DNA of 64,000 nt from RUG11462 sp036308645 (GTDB lineage Bacteria > Bacillota > Clostridia > Oscillospirales > Acutalibacteraceae). Shown in pieces: positions 1 to 9,295 of this stretch; position 1 is the stretch's first letter; each line of letters starts with the position of its first letter. The stretch lies in NCBI GenBank assembly GCA_036308645.1, contig JAXJVH010000050.1:1-64000 (forward strand), in the 5' to 3' direction. Under the pieces are notes generated by a model, which saw nothing but the letters and a program-made list of their open reading frames with translations, was not told the origin of the DNA and ran no database searches. Position numbers and translations under genes: made by a program.

Positions 1-2
1 GT

Positions 3-842
3 GTTGGTACAAAGCTTAAAATTGCTTTCCTTATGGATAAACATAATACTGTCGGCATCGACTGCGTTGCTATGTGTGTAAACGATATTATTTGTTGCGG
101 CGCAAAACCATTATTTTTCCTTGATTATGTCGCAGTAGGTAAAAACGTTCCCGAAAGAGTGGCTTCTATTGTTTCGGGTGTTGCAGAGGGTTGTGTTCAG
201 TCGGGCGCTGCTTTAATCGGCGGTGAAACTGCTGAAATGCCGGGTTTTTATCCGGTAGATGAATATGATTTGGCAGGTTTTTCTGTAGGCGTTGTTGATA
301 AGTCAAAAATCCTTGATAACAGCACAATAAAAGCAGGCGATGTAATTATCGGTATTCCGTCAAGCGGTGTTCATTCAAACGGTTTTTCGCTTGTAAGAAA
401 AGTGTTCGATGTTGAAAATTCCGATATTAAAACACCTGTTTCCGAATTGGGCGGTAAATCAATCGGCGAAACTTTGCTTACTCCTACTAAAATTTATGTT
501 AAACCTATGACTGCATTATTTGAAAAAGTAACCGTTAAAGCGGTTTCTCATATTACAGGCGGCGGTTTCTATGAAAATATTCCTAGAAGTCTGCCAAACG
601 GCTATACTGCAAAAATAGAGAAATCTGCGGTTAAAATTCTTCCGATTTTTGACCTTATCGCTAAAACAGGCAATATTCCCGAAAGAGATATGTTTAACAC
701 CTTTAATATGGGCGTTGGTATGAGCATTGTTGTTGATAAAAACGACGCTGATAAAACTCTTGAAATTTTAAAGGAAAACGGTGAAAATCCGTATATTATC
801 GGTGAAATTATTCAGTCCGATGAGAGAGTGGTAATATGCTAA
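3..842 (+). CDS. purM: PurM, phosphoribosylformylglycinamidine cyclo-ligase (5' end outside window)
   Basis: AIR synthetase, which closes the imidazole ring of FGAM to give AIR with ATP in de novo purine synthesis. The frame is open to the left edge, and the first codons read VGTKLKIAFLMDKHN, the family's conserved GVGTKLK...D region. The ATG at 33 is therefore internal and the true start lies upstream. Further family motifs follow: CVNDIICCGAKPLFFLDY, GGETAEMPG and HITGGGFYENIPR. The gene ends with TAA overlapping the purN ATG by 7 nt, which suggests translational coupling. About 280 of the usual ~340 residues are present. Confidence 0.97.
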   Translation, partial: VGTKLKIAFLMDKHNTVGIDCVAMCVNDIICCGAKPLFFLDYVAVGKNVPERVASIVSGVAEGCVQSGAALIGGETAEMPGFYPVDEYDLAGFSVGVVDKSKILDNSTIKAGDVIIGIPSSGVHSNGFSLVRKVFDVENSDIKTPVSELGGKSIGETLLTPTKIYVKPMTALFEKVTVKAVSHITGGGFYENIPRSLPNGYTAKIEKSAVKILPIFDLIAKTGNIPERDMFNTFNMGVGMSIVVDKNDADKTLEILKENGENPYIIGEIIQSDERVVIC

Positions 843-1468
843 AAAATATTGTTGTCTTGGTTTCAGGTGGCGGAACAAATTTGCAGGCGCTTATCGACGC
901 AGAGCATAACGGACTTATCAAAAACGGCAGAATTTCACTTGTTATTTCATCAAAAGAGGGCGCTTATGCTTTAAAGCGAGCTGAAAACAACGGTATTAAA
1001 ACCTGCGTTTTGCCTCGCAAAGATTACGCAGATAACAAATCCTACAGTGAAGCATTGTTAAAAGTGCTTGAAAAAGAGCAGGCTGATTTAATAGTATACG
1101 CAGGATTTATGACTATACTTGATGAATGTGTTTGCAAAAGATACGAAAACCGTATGATGAATGTTCATCCTGCACTTATTCCGTCTTTCTGCGGAAAAGG
1201 TTACTACGGTTTGCACGTTCACGAGGCGGTGCTTGAAAGCGGCGTTAAAGTAACAGGCGCTACTGTGCATTTCGTTACACCTGTTTGCGACGGCGGACCT
1301 ATTATTATTCAAAAAGCCGTTGATGTTAAGAACGGCGATACACCTGAAATATTGCAGAAAAGAGTTATGGAAGAAGCGGAATGGAAGATATTGCCGAAAG
1401 CCGTTTCACTTTTCTGTGAGGATAGGATTACCATTAAAGACGGCAAAGCATATATTGATTATGAATAA
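836..1468 (+). CDS. purN: PurN, phosphoribosylglycinamide formyltransferase
   Basis: Transfers a formyl group from 10-formyl-THF to GAR, giving FGAR. At 210 aa it is full length for the folate-dependent family. The N-terminal VLVSGGGTNLQALID is the phosphate-binding loop. MNVHPALIP carries the catalytic Asn and His, and VCDGGPII the catalytic Asp, so the N-H-D triad is intact. The ATG overlaps the purM stop by 7 nt, and the end overlaps the next gene by 8 nt. Part of the purine operon. Confidence 0.97.
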   Translation: MLKNIVVLVSGGGTNLQALIDAEHNGLIKNGRISLVISSKEGAYALKRAENNGIKTCVLPRKDYADNKSYSEALLKVLEKEQADLIVYAGFMTILDECVCKRYENRMMNVHPALIPSFCGKGYYGLHVHEAVLESGVKVTGATVHFVTPVCDGGPIIIQKAVDVKNGDTPEILQKRVMEEAEWKILPKAVSLFCEDRITIKDGKAYIDYE

Positions 1469-2219
1469 TACTGAAAAATTCACAGGTAAAGCAGAAAATT
1501 ATTCTAAATTCAGACCCGTTTATCCTAACGAGTATATTGACTATTTAAAATCTTACGCAAATTTGTGTGAAAAATCTATTGTTGCCGATATCGGAAGCGG
1601 AACAGGAATATTGACAAAACAGTTGTCAATGGAATGTAATACTGTTTATGCGGTTGAGCCGAATTTGGATATGATAAATAAAGCAAAATTTGATTTAAAA
1701 GATTTTAATAATATTATATTCTTTGATACAACGGCAGAAAATACGGGAATTCCAGAAAATTCGGTTGATTTAGTTACAGTCGGACAGGCATATCACTGGT
1801 TTGACAAGATAAAATTTTTTGATGAGTGTAAACGGTTTTTAAAATCAAATGGATATGTTTCGCTCGTTTGGAACAACCGTGATATAAAAAGTGATTGTAT
1901 TAATGAAAACTTTAAAATTTTAAAAAAATACTGTCCCGATTTTAAAGGATTTAGCAGTGGAACTGATTTTTCTCTGTTAGATACGGAATTAAATGATTTT
2001 TTTGATAGTTGTTTTGAAATTAAAGAATTTAAAAATACATGCAAAATTGAACGTGAAGGGTTTATCGGAAGATGTCTTTCATCTTCTTATGTGCCAAATG
2101 ATAACAAGGATTTAATTTATGAATTAAATGAAATATTTGATAGATTTTCAAAAAATAATATGCTGGATTATCCATATATCACGAGATCGTATACCGGTAA
2201 GTTAATGAAGGAGGACTAA
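1461..2219 (+). CDS. class I SAM-dependent methyltransferase
   Basis: About 252 aa with the Rossmann-fold methyltransferase core. Motif I is VADIGSGTGILT (around residue 40), and GQAYHWFD is typical of the Methyltransf_11/25 group. The frame extends upstream into purN. I place the start at the ATG at 1461 because MNNTEKFTGKAENYSKFRP is how related proteins begin and because it overlaps the purN stop by only 8 nt. The substrate cannot be told from sequence. It sits inside the purine operon between purN and purO but is not a known purine enzyme. Its AT-richer, Asn/Lys-rich sequence could mean later acquisition, though this is only an impression. Confidence 0.85.
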   Translation: MNNTEKFTGKAENYSKFRPVYPNEYIDYLKSYANLCEKSIVADIGSGTGILTKQLSMECNTVYAVEPNLDMINKAKFDLKDFNNIIFFDTTAENTGIPENSVDLVTVGQAYHWFDKIKFFDECKRFLKSNGYVSLVWNNRDIKSDCINENFKILKKYCPDFKGFSSGTDFSLLDTELNDFFDSCFEIKEFKNTCKIEREGFIGRCLSSSYVPNDNKDLIYELNEIFDRFSKNNMLDYPYITRSYTGKLMKED

Positions 2220-2223
2220 TTAA

Positions 2224-2937
2224 ATGAAAAAAATTGATATTTATGAGGAACTTAAAAATAACGATTATCCCGGCAGGGGAATTGTTATTGGTAAATCGGA
2301 AAACGGTAAAAACGCCGTTACTGCTTACTTTATTATGGGTAGGAGCGTAAATTCGAGAAACAGAGTTTTTGTTGAAACCGAAGACGGAATTAAAACCAAA
2401 GCGTTTGATCCGTCGCTTCTTACTGATCCGCATCTTATTATTTATTCTCCTGTAAGAGTGCTCGGTAATAAAACTATCGTTACTAACGGTGATCAAACCG
2501 ATACGATTTACGACCTTATGAATCAGCAGCAAACCTTTGAACAGTCGCTTCGTACAAGAGAGTTTGAGGACGACACACCGAACTTTACTCCTCGTATTTC
2601 AGGCATAATGAAAGTTGATAACGGCAGTTATAACTATGCTTTATCAATTTTAAAATCGAATGACGGCGACCCGTCGTCTTGTCAGAGATTTACTTACTCA
2701 TACAACAATCCGAAAAACGGCGAAGGACATTTTATCCATACATATCAAGGCGACGGAAATCCGCTTCCGTCATTCTGCGGTGAGCCTAAAAAAGTAAGTA
2801 TTCCTAATGATATTGACGCTTTTGCAAATGACCTTTGGAACGCTTTGAACGAAGATAACAAGGTATCGTTATTCGTAAGATTTATTGATATTGAAAGTGG
2901 AAAACAAATAAGCAAAATCATCAATAAAAATAAGTAA
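2224..2937 (+). CDS. purO: PurO-type IMP cyclohydrolase
   Basis: 237 aa related to the archaeal-type IMP cyclohydrolase family (PF07826), which closes FAICAR to IMP, the last step of de novo purine synthesis. Family features seen are the N-terminal NDYPGRGIVIG, the AYFIMGRSVNSRNR stretch and the GDQTDTIYD segment. It begins 4 nt after the methyltransferase stop, with GGAGG in front of the ATG. The next gene encodes AICAR transformylase without a cyclohydrolase domain, so the two separate proteins together replace bifunctional PurH. The function is inferred from family and context. Confidence 0.9.
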   Translation: MKKIDIYEELKNNDYPGRGIVIGKSENGKNAVTAYFIMGRSVNSRNRVFVETEDGIKTKAFDPSLLTDPHLIIYSPVRVLGNKTIVTNGDQTDTIYDLMNQQQTFEQSLRTREFEDDTPNFTPRISGIMKVDNGSYNYALSILKSNDGDPSSCQRFTYSYNNPKNGEGHFIHTYQGDGNPLPSFCGEPKKVSIPNDIDAFANDLWNALNEDNKVSLFVRFIDIESGKQISKIINKNK

Positions 2938-2950
2938 GGAGCAGTAAAAA

Positions 2951-4135
2951 ATGAAAGAATTTGAATTAAAATACGGTTGCAATCCCAATCAAAAGCCTTC
3001 AAAAATCTATATGGCTGACGGAACAAATTTACCTATTGAAATTTTATCGGGCAGACCGGGTTACATAAATTTTCTTGACGCTTTTAACAGTTGGCAGTTG
3101 GTAAAAGAGATAAAATCGGCGTTAAATTTGCCTTGCGCCGCTTCTTTTAAGCATGTAAGCCCTACAAGCGCCGCTGTCGGTACGGTTTTACCTGAAAAAT
3201 TAAAAAAGGCTTGTTTTGTTGACGATATTGAGGGACTTGATGAGTCGCCGCTTGCTTGTGCCTACGCAAGAGCAAGAGGTACTGACAGAATGAGTTCTTT
3301 CGGTGATTTTATTGCTTTGTCAGACGTTTGTGATGTTACAACCGCGCTTTTAATTAAAAGAGAAGTTTCAGACGGCGTTATCGCTCCGGGTTACACCGAA
3401 GAGGCTCTCGAGATACTCAAATTAAAGAAAAAAGGCAATTATAACATCATTAAAATTGATGAAAACTACGTTCCTGCCGAGAAAGAAATTAAACAGGTAT
3501 TCGGCATAACCTTTGAGCAGGGAAGAAACAATTTTAAAATTGACGAAGAACTGCTTAAAAACATTGTTACTGAAAATAAGAATATCCCTGAAAGCGCAAA
3601 AAGAGATTTGATTATTGCGCTTATCACTTTAAAATATACGCAGTCAAATTCGGTTTGTTATGCGGTTGACGGTCAGGCTATCGGCGTCGGTGCAGGTCAG
3701 CAGTCAAGAATTCATTGTACTCGTCTTGCAGGAAACAAGGCCGATATTTGGCATTTAAGACAGCACGAGAAAGTCTTAAATCTTCCTTTCCTTGATTCCG
3801 TTCGCAGAGCAGACAGAGATAACGCTATTGACGTTTATATTTCGGAAGACGACGAAGATGTTTTGGCAGACGGAATTTGGCAGACTTTATTTACCGAAAA
3901 ACCCGAACCTTTTACAAAAGAAGAACAAAAAGAATATTTATCAAAAATAAGCGGTGTTGCTTTAGGTTCTGACGCATTTTTCCCATTCGGTGATAATGTT
4001 GAAAGAGCGGCAAGAAGCGGCGTGTCATATATTGCTCAACCGGGCGGTTCTATAAGAGATGATAACGTTATCGAAACTTGTAATAAACATAATATCGCAA
4101 TGGCGTTTACAGGTATGAGATTATTCCATCATTAA
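2951..4135 (+). CDS. AICAR transformylase (stand-alone, PurH C-terminal-domain type)
   Basis: 394 aa. Formylates AICAR to FAICAR with 10-formyl-THF. It corresponds to the transformylase half of PurH and lacks the N-terminal MGS-like cyclohydrolase domain. Motifs seen: AASFKHVSPTSAAVG with the catalytic Lys-His pair, YTQSNSVCYAVDGQAIGVGAGQQSR, and FFPFGDNVERAARSGV near the C terminus. It has a good ribosome site (AAGGAG) 13 nt downstream of purO. Sometimes annotated purH or purV. Pairs with PurO to complete the last two steps of IMP synthesis. Confidence 0.95.
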   Translation: MKEFELKYGCNPNQKPSKIYMADGTNLPIEILSGRPGYINFLDAFNSWQLVKEIKSALNLPCAASFKHVSPTSAAVGTVLPEKLKKACFVDDIEGLDESPLACAYARARGTDRMSSFGDFIALSDVCDVTTALLIKREVSDGVIAPGYTEEALEILKLKKKGNYNIIKIDENYVPAEKEIKQVFGITFEQGRNNFKIDEELLKNIVTENKNIPESAKRDLIIALITLKYTQSNSVCYAVDGQAIGVGAGQQSRIHCTRLAGNKADIWHLRQHEKVLNLPFLDSVRRADRDNAIDVYISEDDEDVLADGIWQTLFTEKPEPFTKEEQKEYLSKISGVALGSDAFFPFGDNVERAARSGVSYIAQPGGSIRDDNVIETCNKHNIAMAFTGMRLFHH

Positions 4136-4154
4136 TCTATCGGAGGAATTTTTT

Positions 4155-5408
4155 ATGAAAATAATGGTAGTAGGCGGTGGCGGTAGGGAACACGCTATCA
4201 TCAAAAAATTAAAGGAAAATAAAAAAATAACTGAAATTTTTGCTCTTCCGGGAAACGGTGGAATTGCAAAGGACGCAACCTGCATTGATATAAAGGCTAC
4301 GGATATTCAGGGAATAACCGATTTTGCAAAAAATAATAAAATTGATTTTGCGGTTGTCGCACCTGACGACCCGTTGGTTTTAGGTGCAGTCGACTCGCTT
4401 GAATTTATAGGAATTCCTTGTTTCGGGCCGAAAAAAGACGCCGCTATTATTGAGGGAAGCAAAGTTTTTTCTAAAAATTTAATGAAAAAATACAATATTC
4501 CTACGGCGGCTTATGAAGTGTTTGATAATGCTTGCGACGCTTTGAAATATCTTGAAACTGCACCGATTCCTACTGTTATAAAAGCCGACGGTTTGGCGCT
4601 CGGCAAAGGCGTTATTATTGCTATGACTCGTGAAGAAGCCATAGACGGCGTTAAAACTATTATGCAGGACAAAGTATTCGGTGAAAGCGGAAACAAGGTA
4701 GTTATCGAAGAATATCTTGAAGGTCCGGAAGTGTCTGTGCTTTCCTTTACAGACGGACAAACTATTATACCTATGATTTCTTCAATGGATCATAAACGCG
4801 CTTTAGACGGTGATGAAGGACTTAATACCGGCGGTATGGGAACCGTTGCTCCAAATCCTTATTATACCAAAGAAATAGCCAACGAATGTATGGAGAAGAT
4901 TTTTAAACCAACAATCGAGGCTATGAATAAAGAGGGCAGAAGCTTTTCAGGATGTCTTTATTTCGGACTTATGATTACTAAAAACGGTCCTAAAGTAATT
5001 GAATATAACTGCCGTTTCGGCGACCCCGAAACCCAGGTGGTTCTTCCGTTGCTTAAAAGCGATTTATTTGAAATTATGCTTAAAATTGCCGATAAAAAGT
5101 TGCATGAAGCAGAGGTTGAGTTCAGCGATGAATATTCCTGTTGCGTAGTTATGGCGTCAGAAGGCTATCCGAAAAAGTATGAAACAGGCAAAGAGATAAC
5201 AATGCCTGATGATAAAAATATTTATGTTGCAGGCGCTAAACTTGATAACGGCAAACTTATGACTTCGGGCGGACGTGTACTTGGCGTTACAGAAATTGCC
5301 GATACGCTTGAAAATGCAATTAATAAGGCTTATGAAACAGTAAATGAAGTTTCATTTGAAAATGCTTACTACCGCAAAGACATCGGGCAGAAAGCATTGA
5401 AAGCATAA
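4155..5408 (+). CDS. purD: PurD, phosphoribosylamine-glycine ligase
   Basis: 417 aa. Joins phosphoribosylamine and glycine with ATP, the second step of purine synthesis. N-terminal VVGGGGREHAI is the family signature. The ATP-grasp domain spans roughly residues 105-310, with IKADGLALGKGVI and the GYNCRFGDPE-like segment (YNCRFGDPETQ) that binds metal. The start is supported by GGAGG ten bases upstream. It is 19 nt downstream of the transformylase gene and 12 nt upstream of purL, in one operon. Confidence 0.98.
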   Translation: MKIMVVGGGGREHAIIKKLKENKKITEIFALPGNGGIAKDATCIDIKATDIQGITDFAKNNKIDFAVVAPDDPLVLGAVDSLEFIGIPCFGPKKDAAIIEGSKVFSKNLMKKYNIPTAAYEVFDNACDALKYLETAPIPTVIKADGLALGKGVIIAMTREEAIDGVKTIMQDKVFGESGNKVVIEEYLEGPEVSVLSFTDGQTIIPMISSMDHKRALDGDEGLNTGGMGTVAPNPYYTKEIANECMEKIFKPTIEAMNKEGRSFSGCLYFGLMITKNGPKVIEYNCRFGDPETQVVLPLLKSDLFEIMLKIADKKLHEAEVEFSDEYSCCVVMASEGYPKKYETGKEITMPDDKNIYVAGAKLDNGKLMTSGGRVLGVTEIADTLENAINKAYETVNEVSFENAYYRKDIGQKALKA

Positions 5409-5420
5409 GGAGGAAATATC

Positions 5421-8400
5421 TTGGTTTACAGAATTTTTGTAGAGAAAAAGGACGGACTTCAGAATGAGGCAAAGTCTTTAAAATCGGAAGTTAATAAATT
5501 ATTGCAGATAAAAGGTCTTAAAAATCTTCGCATTTTAAACAGATATGATGTTGAAAATATTGATAAAGATTTGTTTGATTACTGCAAGACAACTGTATTT
5601 TCAGAGCCTCAACTCGATAATATCAGTGATGAAATCGAAAACGACAGCGATTATATTTTTGCCGTTGAATATTTGCCGGGTCAGTTTGACCAGAGAGCCA
5701 ATTCTGCCGCAGAATGTATTCAGTTGATTTCAAAATCCGAGCGTCCTGACGTTAGAACCGCAAAAGTTTATATGCTTTACGGCGATTTAACCGATGAAAA
5801 TATTGCTGAAATTAAAAAGTATGTTATCAATCCTGTTGAAGCAAGAGAGGCTTCGCTTGAAACGGTTGAAACTTTAAAAACAAATTACGAAATCCCTACA
5901 ACCGTTAAAACCTTAAACGGTTTTTGCGATTTGTCAAAGGATAAACTCACAGAATGGGCAAATGAAAATTCGCTTGCCATGAGTTATGATGATATTGAAT
6001 TTTGTCAAAATTATTTTATTTCGGAGCATAGAGATCCTACTATCACAGAAATTAAAATGATTGATACATATTGGTCTGACCATTGCCGTCATACAACGTT
6101 TTTAACTACCATCGACAGCGTTAAATTTGAAGATAAACTTTTACAAAAAGCGTATGACGATTACCTTGATACAAGAAAAGCATTAGGCAGAACAAAGCCT
6201 GTTAATCTTATGGATATAGGCACTTTGGCGGCAAAATATCTAAAATCAATAGGTAAACTCGATAAACTTGATGAATCCGAAGAAATAAATGCTTGTACTG
6301 TTAAGATTGATATTGATATTGACGGTGAAACACAAAAATGGTTATTGCTTTTTAAAAACGAAACACATAATCATCCTACTGAAATTGAGCCTTTCGGCGG
6401 TGCGGCAACCTGTATAGGCGGTGCAATCCGCGATCCGCTTTCGGGAAGAAGTTATGTTTATTCGGCTATGCGTGTCACAGGCGCTTCTGATCCTACTATT
6501 CCTGTTTCTCAAACGCTTAAAGGCAAATTACCGCAGAGAAAGATTGTTACTACCGCCGCTAACGGCTACAGTTCTTACGGCAACCAAATAGGTCTTGCAA
6601 CAGGTCTTGTGGATGAGATTTATCATCCGGGATATGTTGCAAAGAGAATGGAAATCGGTGCGGTTATTGCCGCGGCGCCTGCTGAAAACGTACGCAGAGA
6701 AAGACCTGATCCCGGTGATATTGTAATTTTGCTCGGTGGTAAAACAGGACGTGACGGATGCGGCGGTGCAACAGGCTCGTCTAAATCACATACATTGGAA
6801 TCTATAGAGAACTGTGGTGCTGAAGTTCAAAAGGGTAATGCTCCCGAAGAGCGAAAACTCCAAAGATTATTCAGAAACAAAGAAGCTTCGTTACTTATAA
6901 AAAGATGTAACGACTTTGGTGCGGGCGGTGTTTCTGTTGCTGTCGGTGAATTGGCTGACGGTCTTGAAATTAATCTTAACGCAGTTCCGAAAAAATATGA
7001 CGGTCTTGACGGTACTGAACTTGCTATTTCCGAATCTCAAGAAAGAATGGCTGTTGTAGTTGAGCCGAAAGACGTTGAGCGTTTCTGCGAACTTGCAAAT
7101 GAAGAAAATCTTGAAGCAACAGTTGTCGCAACCGTTACCGAAAATCCTCGTCTTGTTATGAAGTGGAACGGCGAAACTATTGTTGATATCAGCCGTGAAT
7201 TTTTAAATTCAAACGGCGCTGAAAAGCATATTGATATTACACCCGAAAACACAAAGGATTATAACAAGCAAATAGGCGGCGGATTTAAAGAAAATATGAA
7301 GTCTTTAAGTTCTGACCTTAACGTTTGTTCAAAACGCGGACTTTCTGAGCGATTTGACTCAACAATCGGAGCAGGCACCGTATTTATGCCGTTCGGCGGA
7401 AGAAAACAACTTACACCTATTCAGGCTATGGTTAATAAGATTTCCGTAGAGAAAAAGGATACAAAATTAGCTTCTGTTATGGCTTACGGTTATAACCCTT
7501 ATATTACAGAGGCAAGTCCTTATCACGGCGCTTATCTTGCAGTAGTTGAATCAATTTCAAAGTTAGTTGCCGCAGGCGCAAAGTTTGAGGACGTTTATTT
7601 AACTTTCCAAGAATACTTTGAAAAACCGATGACCGACGGTAAACGCTGGGGTAAACCTTTATCTGCGTTACTCGGTGCATTCAGCGCTCAAAAGGATTAT
7701 GAAATCGCCGCAATCGGCGGTAAAGACTCTATGAGCGGAACATTTGAAGATATTGACGTTCCACCGACATTGGTTTCTTTTGCAGTAACCACCGAATGTG
7801 TTGATAACATAATTTCAAATGAATTTAAGTTGCCTTTAAGCAAGGTTGTTATGCTTTCACCTGAATATGATGAAAACAATTTACCTGTTGTTACTTCTCA
7901 AAAAGTATTGTTTGAAAAAGTTACTTCGCTTATGCGTGAGGGTAAAGTGCTTTCCTGCTACACTCCTACATTCGGCGGTGTTGCAGAAGCGGTTCTAAAA
8001 GCCTGTATGGGTAACGGTTTAGGATTTCAATTTGATGAAAACCTTAATATTGAAGATATTTTCGGATATAAGTACGGTTCATTTATACTCGAACTTTCAG
8101 ATGACGAAAATATCGGAACACTTGTCGGTTATACTTCTGCTGATGAAGAACTTACTTACAAAGGCGAAAGCGTTTTAATGAGTGAACTTTGCGGCGCTTA
8201 TGAAGATAAACTTGAAAAGATTTTCCCTTGCAATATTGAAACTGAAGAAAAACAGATAGAAAAAATTTCTTATTCTGTTGATACTCATATTTCTTCAAAC
8301 ATCAAGATTGCAAAGCCGAAAGTACTTATTCCGGTATTCCCGGGTACTAACTGCGAATATGATACCGCAAAGGCATTTGCAAAAGCAGGCGCAGAACCTG

Positions 8401-9110
8401 AAATTTTTGTAATCAATAACCTTACGGCTTCATCAGTTGCAGAATCTGTTGACAAATTTGCCGGTTTAGTTAAACAATCACAAATTGTATTTATCCCCGG
8501 CGGTTTCTCCGGCGGTGACGAGCCTGACGGCTCGGGTAAGTTTATTACCGCATTCTTTAGAAACGAAGCTATTAAAGAACAGATAACCGAATTGCTCGAA
8601 AATCGCGACGGTTTAATGGGCGGTATTTGCAACGGCTTCCAAGCACTGATAAAATTAGGTCTTGTTCCTTATGGCAAAATTATTGATACAGACGCCGGTT
8701 GTCCGACTTTGACCTATAATACAATTAACCGTCATCAGTCTAAACTTGTTCGTACAAGAGTTGCTTCGAATAAATCTCCGTGGCTAAAAAATACCAAAGT
8801 AGATGAAATTTATACAGTACCGATTTCTCACGGCGAAGGCAGATTTATTGCAGACGAAAAATTAATAAGAGAATTGATTGAAAACGGTCAGGTTATCACT
8901 CAATATGTAGACCTTAGCGGTAATCCGACAAATGATATTGCTTTTAACCCTAACGGTTCTGACTTTGCAATTGAAGGTATTTGTTCGCCTGACGGTCGAG
9001 TATTCGGCAAAATGGGACATTCAGAGCGTATAGGCTACAGTCTTTATAAAAACGTTGACGGTAATTATGATATGGGATTGTTTAAATCCGCCGTTGAGTA
9101 TTTTAATTAA
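5421..9110 (+). CDS. purL: PurL, phosphoribosylformylglycinamidine synthase (single large chain)
   Basis: 1229 aa. Converts FGAR to FGAM with glutamine and ATP. It is the large form, with both the synthetase part (residues ~1-960, including DTYWSDHCRHTTF and NETHNHPTEIEPFGGAATC) and a C-terminal class I glutaminase part from about residue 965. The glutaminase residues visible are Cys1070 in GGICNGFQA and His1200/Glu1202 in GHSER. The start is a TTG at 5421 preceded by AGGAGG; no ATG is placed better. No separate purQ or purS is present in the window, as expected for this form. Last gene of the operon. Confidence 0.97.
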   Translation: MVYRIFVEKKDGLQNEAKSLKSEVNKLLQIKGLKNLRILNRYDVENIDKDLFDYCKTTVFSEPQLDNISDEIENDSDYIFAVEYLPGQFDQRANSAAECIQLISKSERPDVRTAKVYMLYGDLTDENIAEIKKYVINPVEAREASLETVETLKTNYEIPTTVKTLNGFCDLSKDKLTEWANENSLAMSYDDIEFCQNYFISEHRDPTITEIKMIDTYWSDHCRHTTFLTTIDSVKFEDKLLQKAYDDYLDTRKALGRTKPVNLMDIGTLAAKYLKSIGKLDKLDESEEINACTVKIDIDIDGETQKWLLLFKNETHNHPTEIEPFGGAATCIGGAIRDPLSGRSYVYSAMRVTGASDPTIPVSQTLKGKLPQRKIVTTAANGYSSYGNQIGLATGLVDEIYHPGYVAKRMEIGAVIAAAPAENVRRERPDPGDIVILLGGKTGRDGCGGATGSSKSHTLESIENCGAEVQKGNAPEERKLQRLFRNKEASLLIKRCNDFGAGGVSVAVGELADGLEINLNAVPKKYDGLDGTELAISESQERMAVVVEPKDVERFCELANEENLEATVVATVTENPRLVMKWNGETIVDISREFLNSNGAEKHIDITPENTKDYNKQIGGGFKENMKSLSSDLNVCSKRGLSERFDSTIGAGTVFMPFGGRKQLTPIQAMVNKISVEKKDTKLASVMAYGYNPYITEASPYHGAYLAVVESISKLVAAGAKFEDVYLTFQEYFEKPMTDGKRWGKPLSALLGAFSAQKDYEIAAIGGKDSMSGTFEDIDVPPTLVSFAVTTECVDNIISNEFKLPLSKVVMLSPEYDENNLPVVTSQKVLFEKVTSLMREGKVLSCYTPTFGGVAEAVLKACMGNGLGFQFDENLNIEDIFGYKYGSFILELSDDENIGTLVGYTSADEELTYKGESVLMSELCGAYEDKLEKIFPCNIETEEKQIEKISYSVDTHISSNIKIAKPKVLIPVFPGTNCEYDTAKAFAKAGAEPEIFVINNLTASSVAESVDKFAGLVKQSQIVFIPGGFSGGDEPDGSGKFITAFFRNEAIKEQITELLENRDGLMGGICNGFQALIKLGLVPYGKIIDTDAGCPTLTYNTINRHQSKLVRTRVASNKSPWLKNTKVDEIYTVPISHGEGRFIADEKLIRELIENGQVITQYVDLSGNPTNDIAFNPNGSDFAIEGICSPDGRVFGKMGHSERIGYSLYKNVDGNYDMGLFKSAVEYFN

Positions 9111-9129
9111 TAGTTAAGACTATGTACTG

Positions 9130-9176
9130 AAACTGCATTTTTCAAAGTTTTATACTTTGTTAAGTGCAGTTTTTTG
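9130..9176 (+). terminator. terminator after the purine operon
   Basis: The arms AAACTGCA (9130-9137) and TGCAGTTT (9165-9172) enclose an inner CAAAG/CTTTG pairing, and the right arm runs into a T-rich tail. Lies 20 nt after the purL stop. Confidence 0.8.
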
Positions 9177-9228
9177 TATTATATTTTCGAATTTATTTGT
9201 ATTTAATCGGTATATGCCGAAATGTAAC

Positions 9229-9257
9229 TTGACAAATCAAATATTTAGAGTTATACT
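9229..9257 (+). promoter_or_regulatory. vegetative (sigma-A-type) promoter for the secreted protein gene
   Basis: TTGACA at 9229-9234 and TATACT at 9252-9257 with a 17-nt spacer, followed by a GGAG site and the ATG at 9296. Confidence 0.8.
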
Positions 9258-9295
9258 AAATTAGTAACAAAAATGTAACTATTTGGAGTACAAAA

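Noticed and set aside
1320..1460. Upstream extension of the methyltransferase frame into purN
   Set aside because: It overlaps most of the conserved end of purN, and the extra residues are not like a methyltransferase N terminus; the ATG at 1461 fits better.
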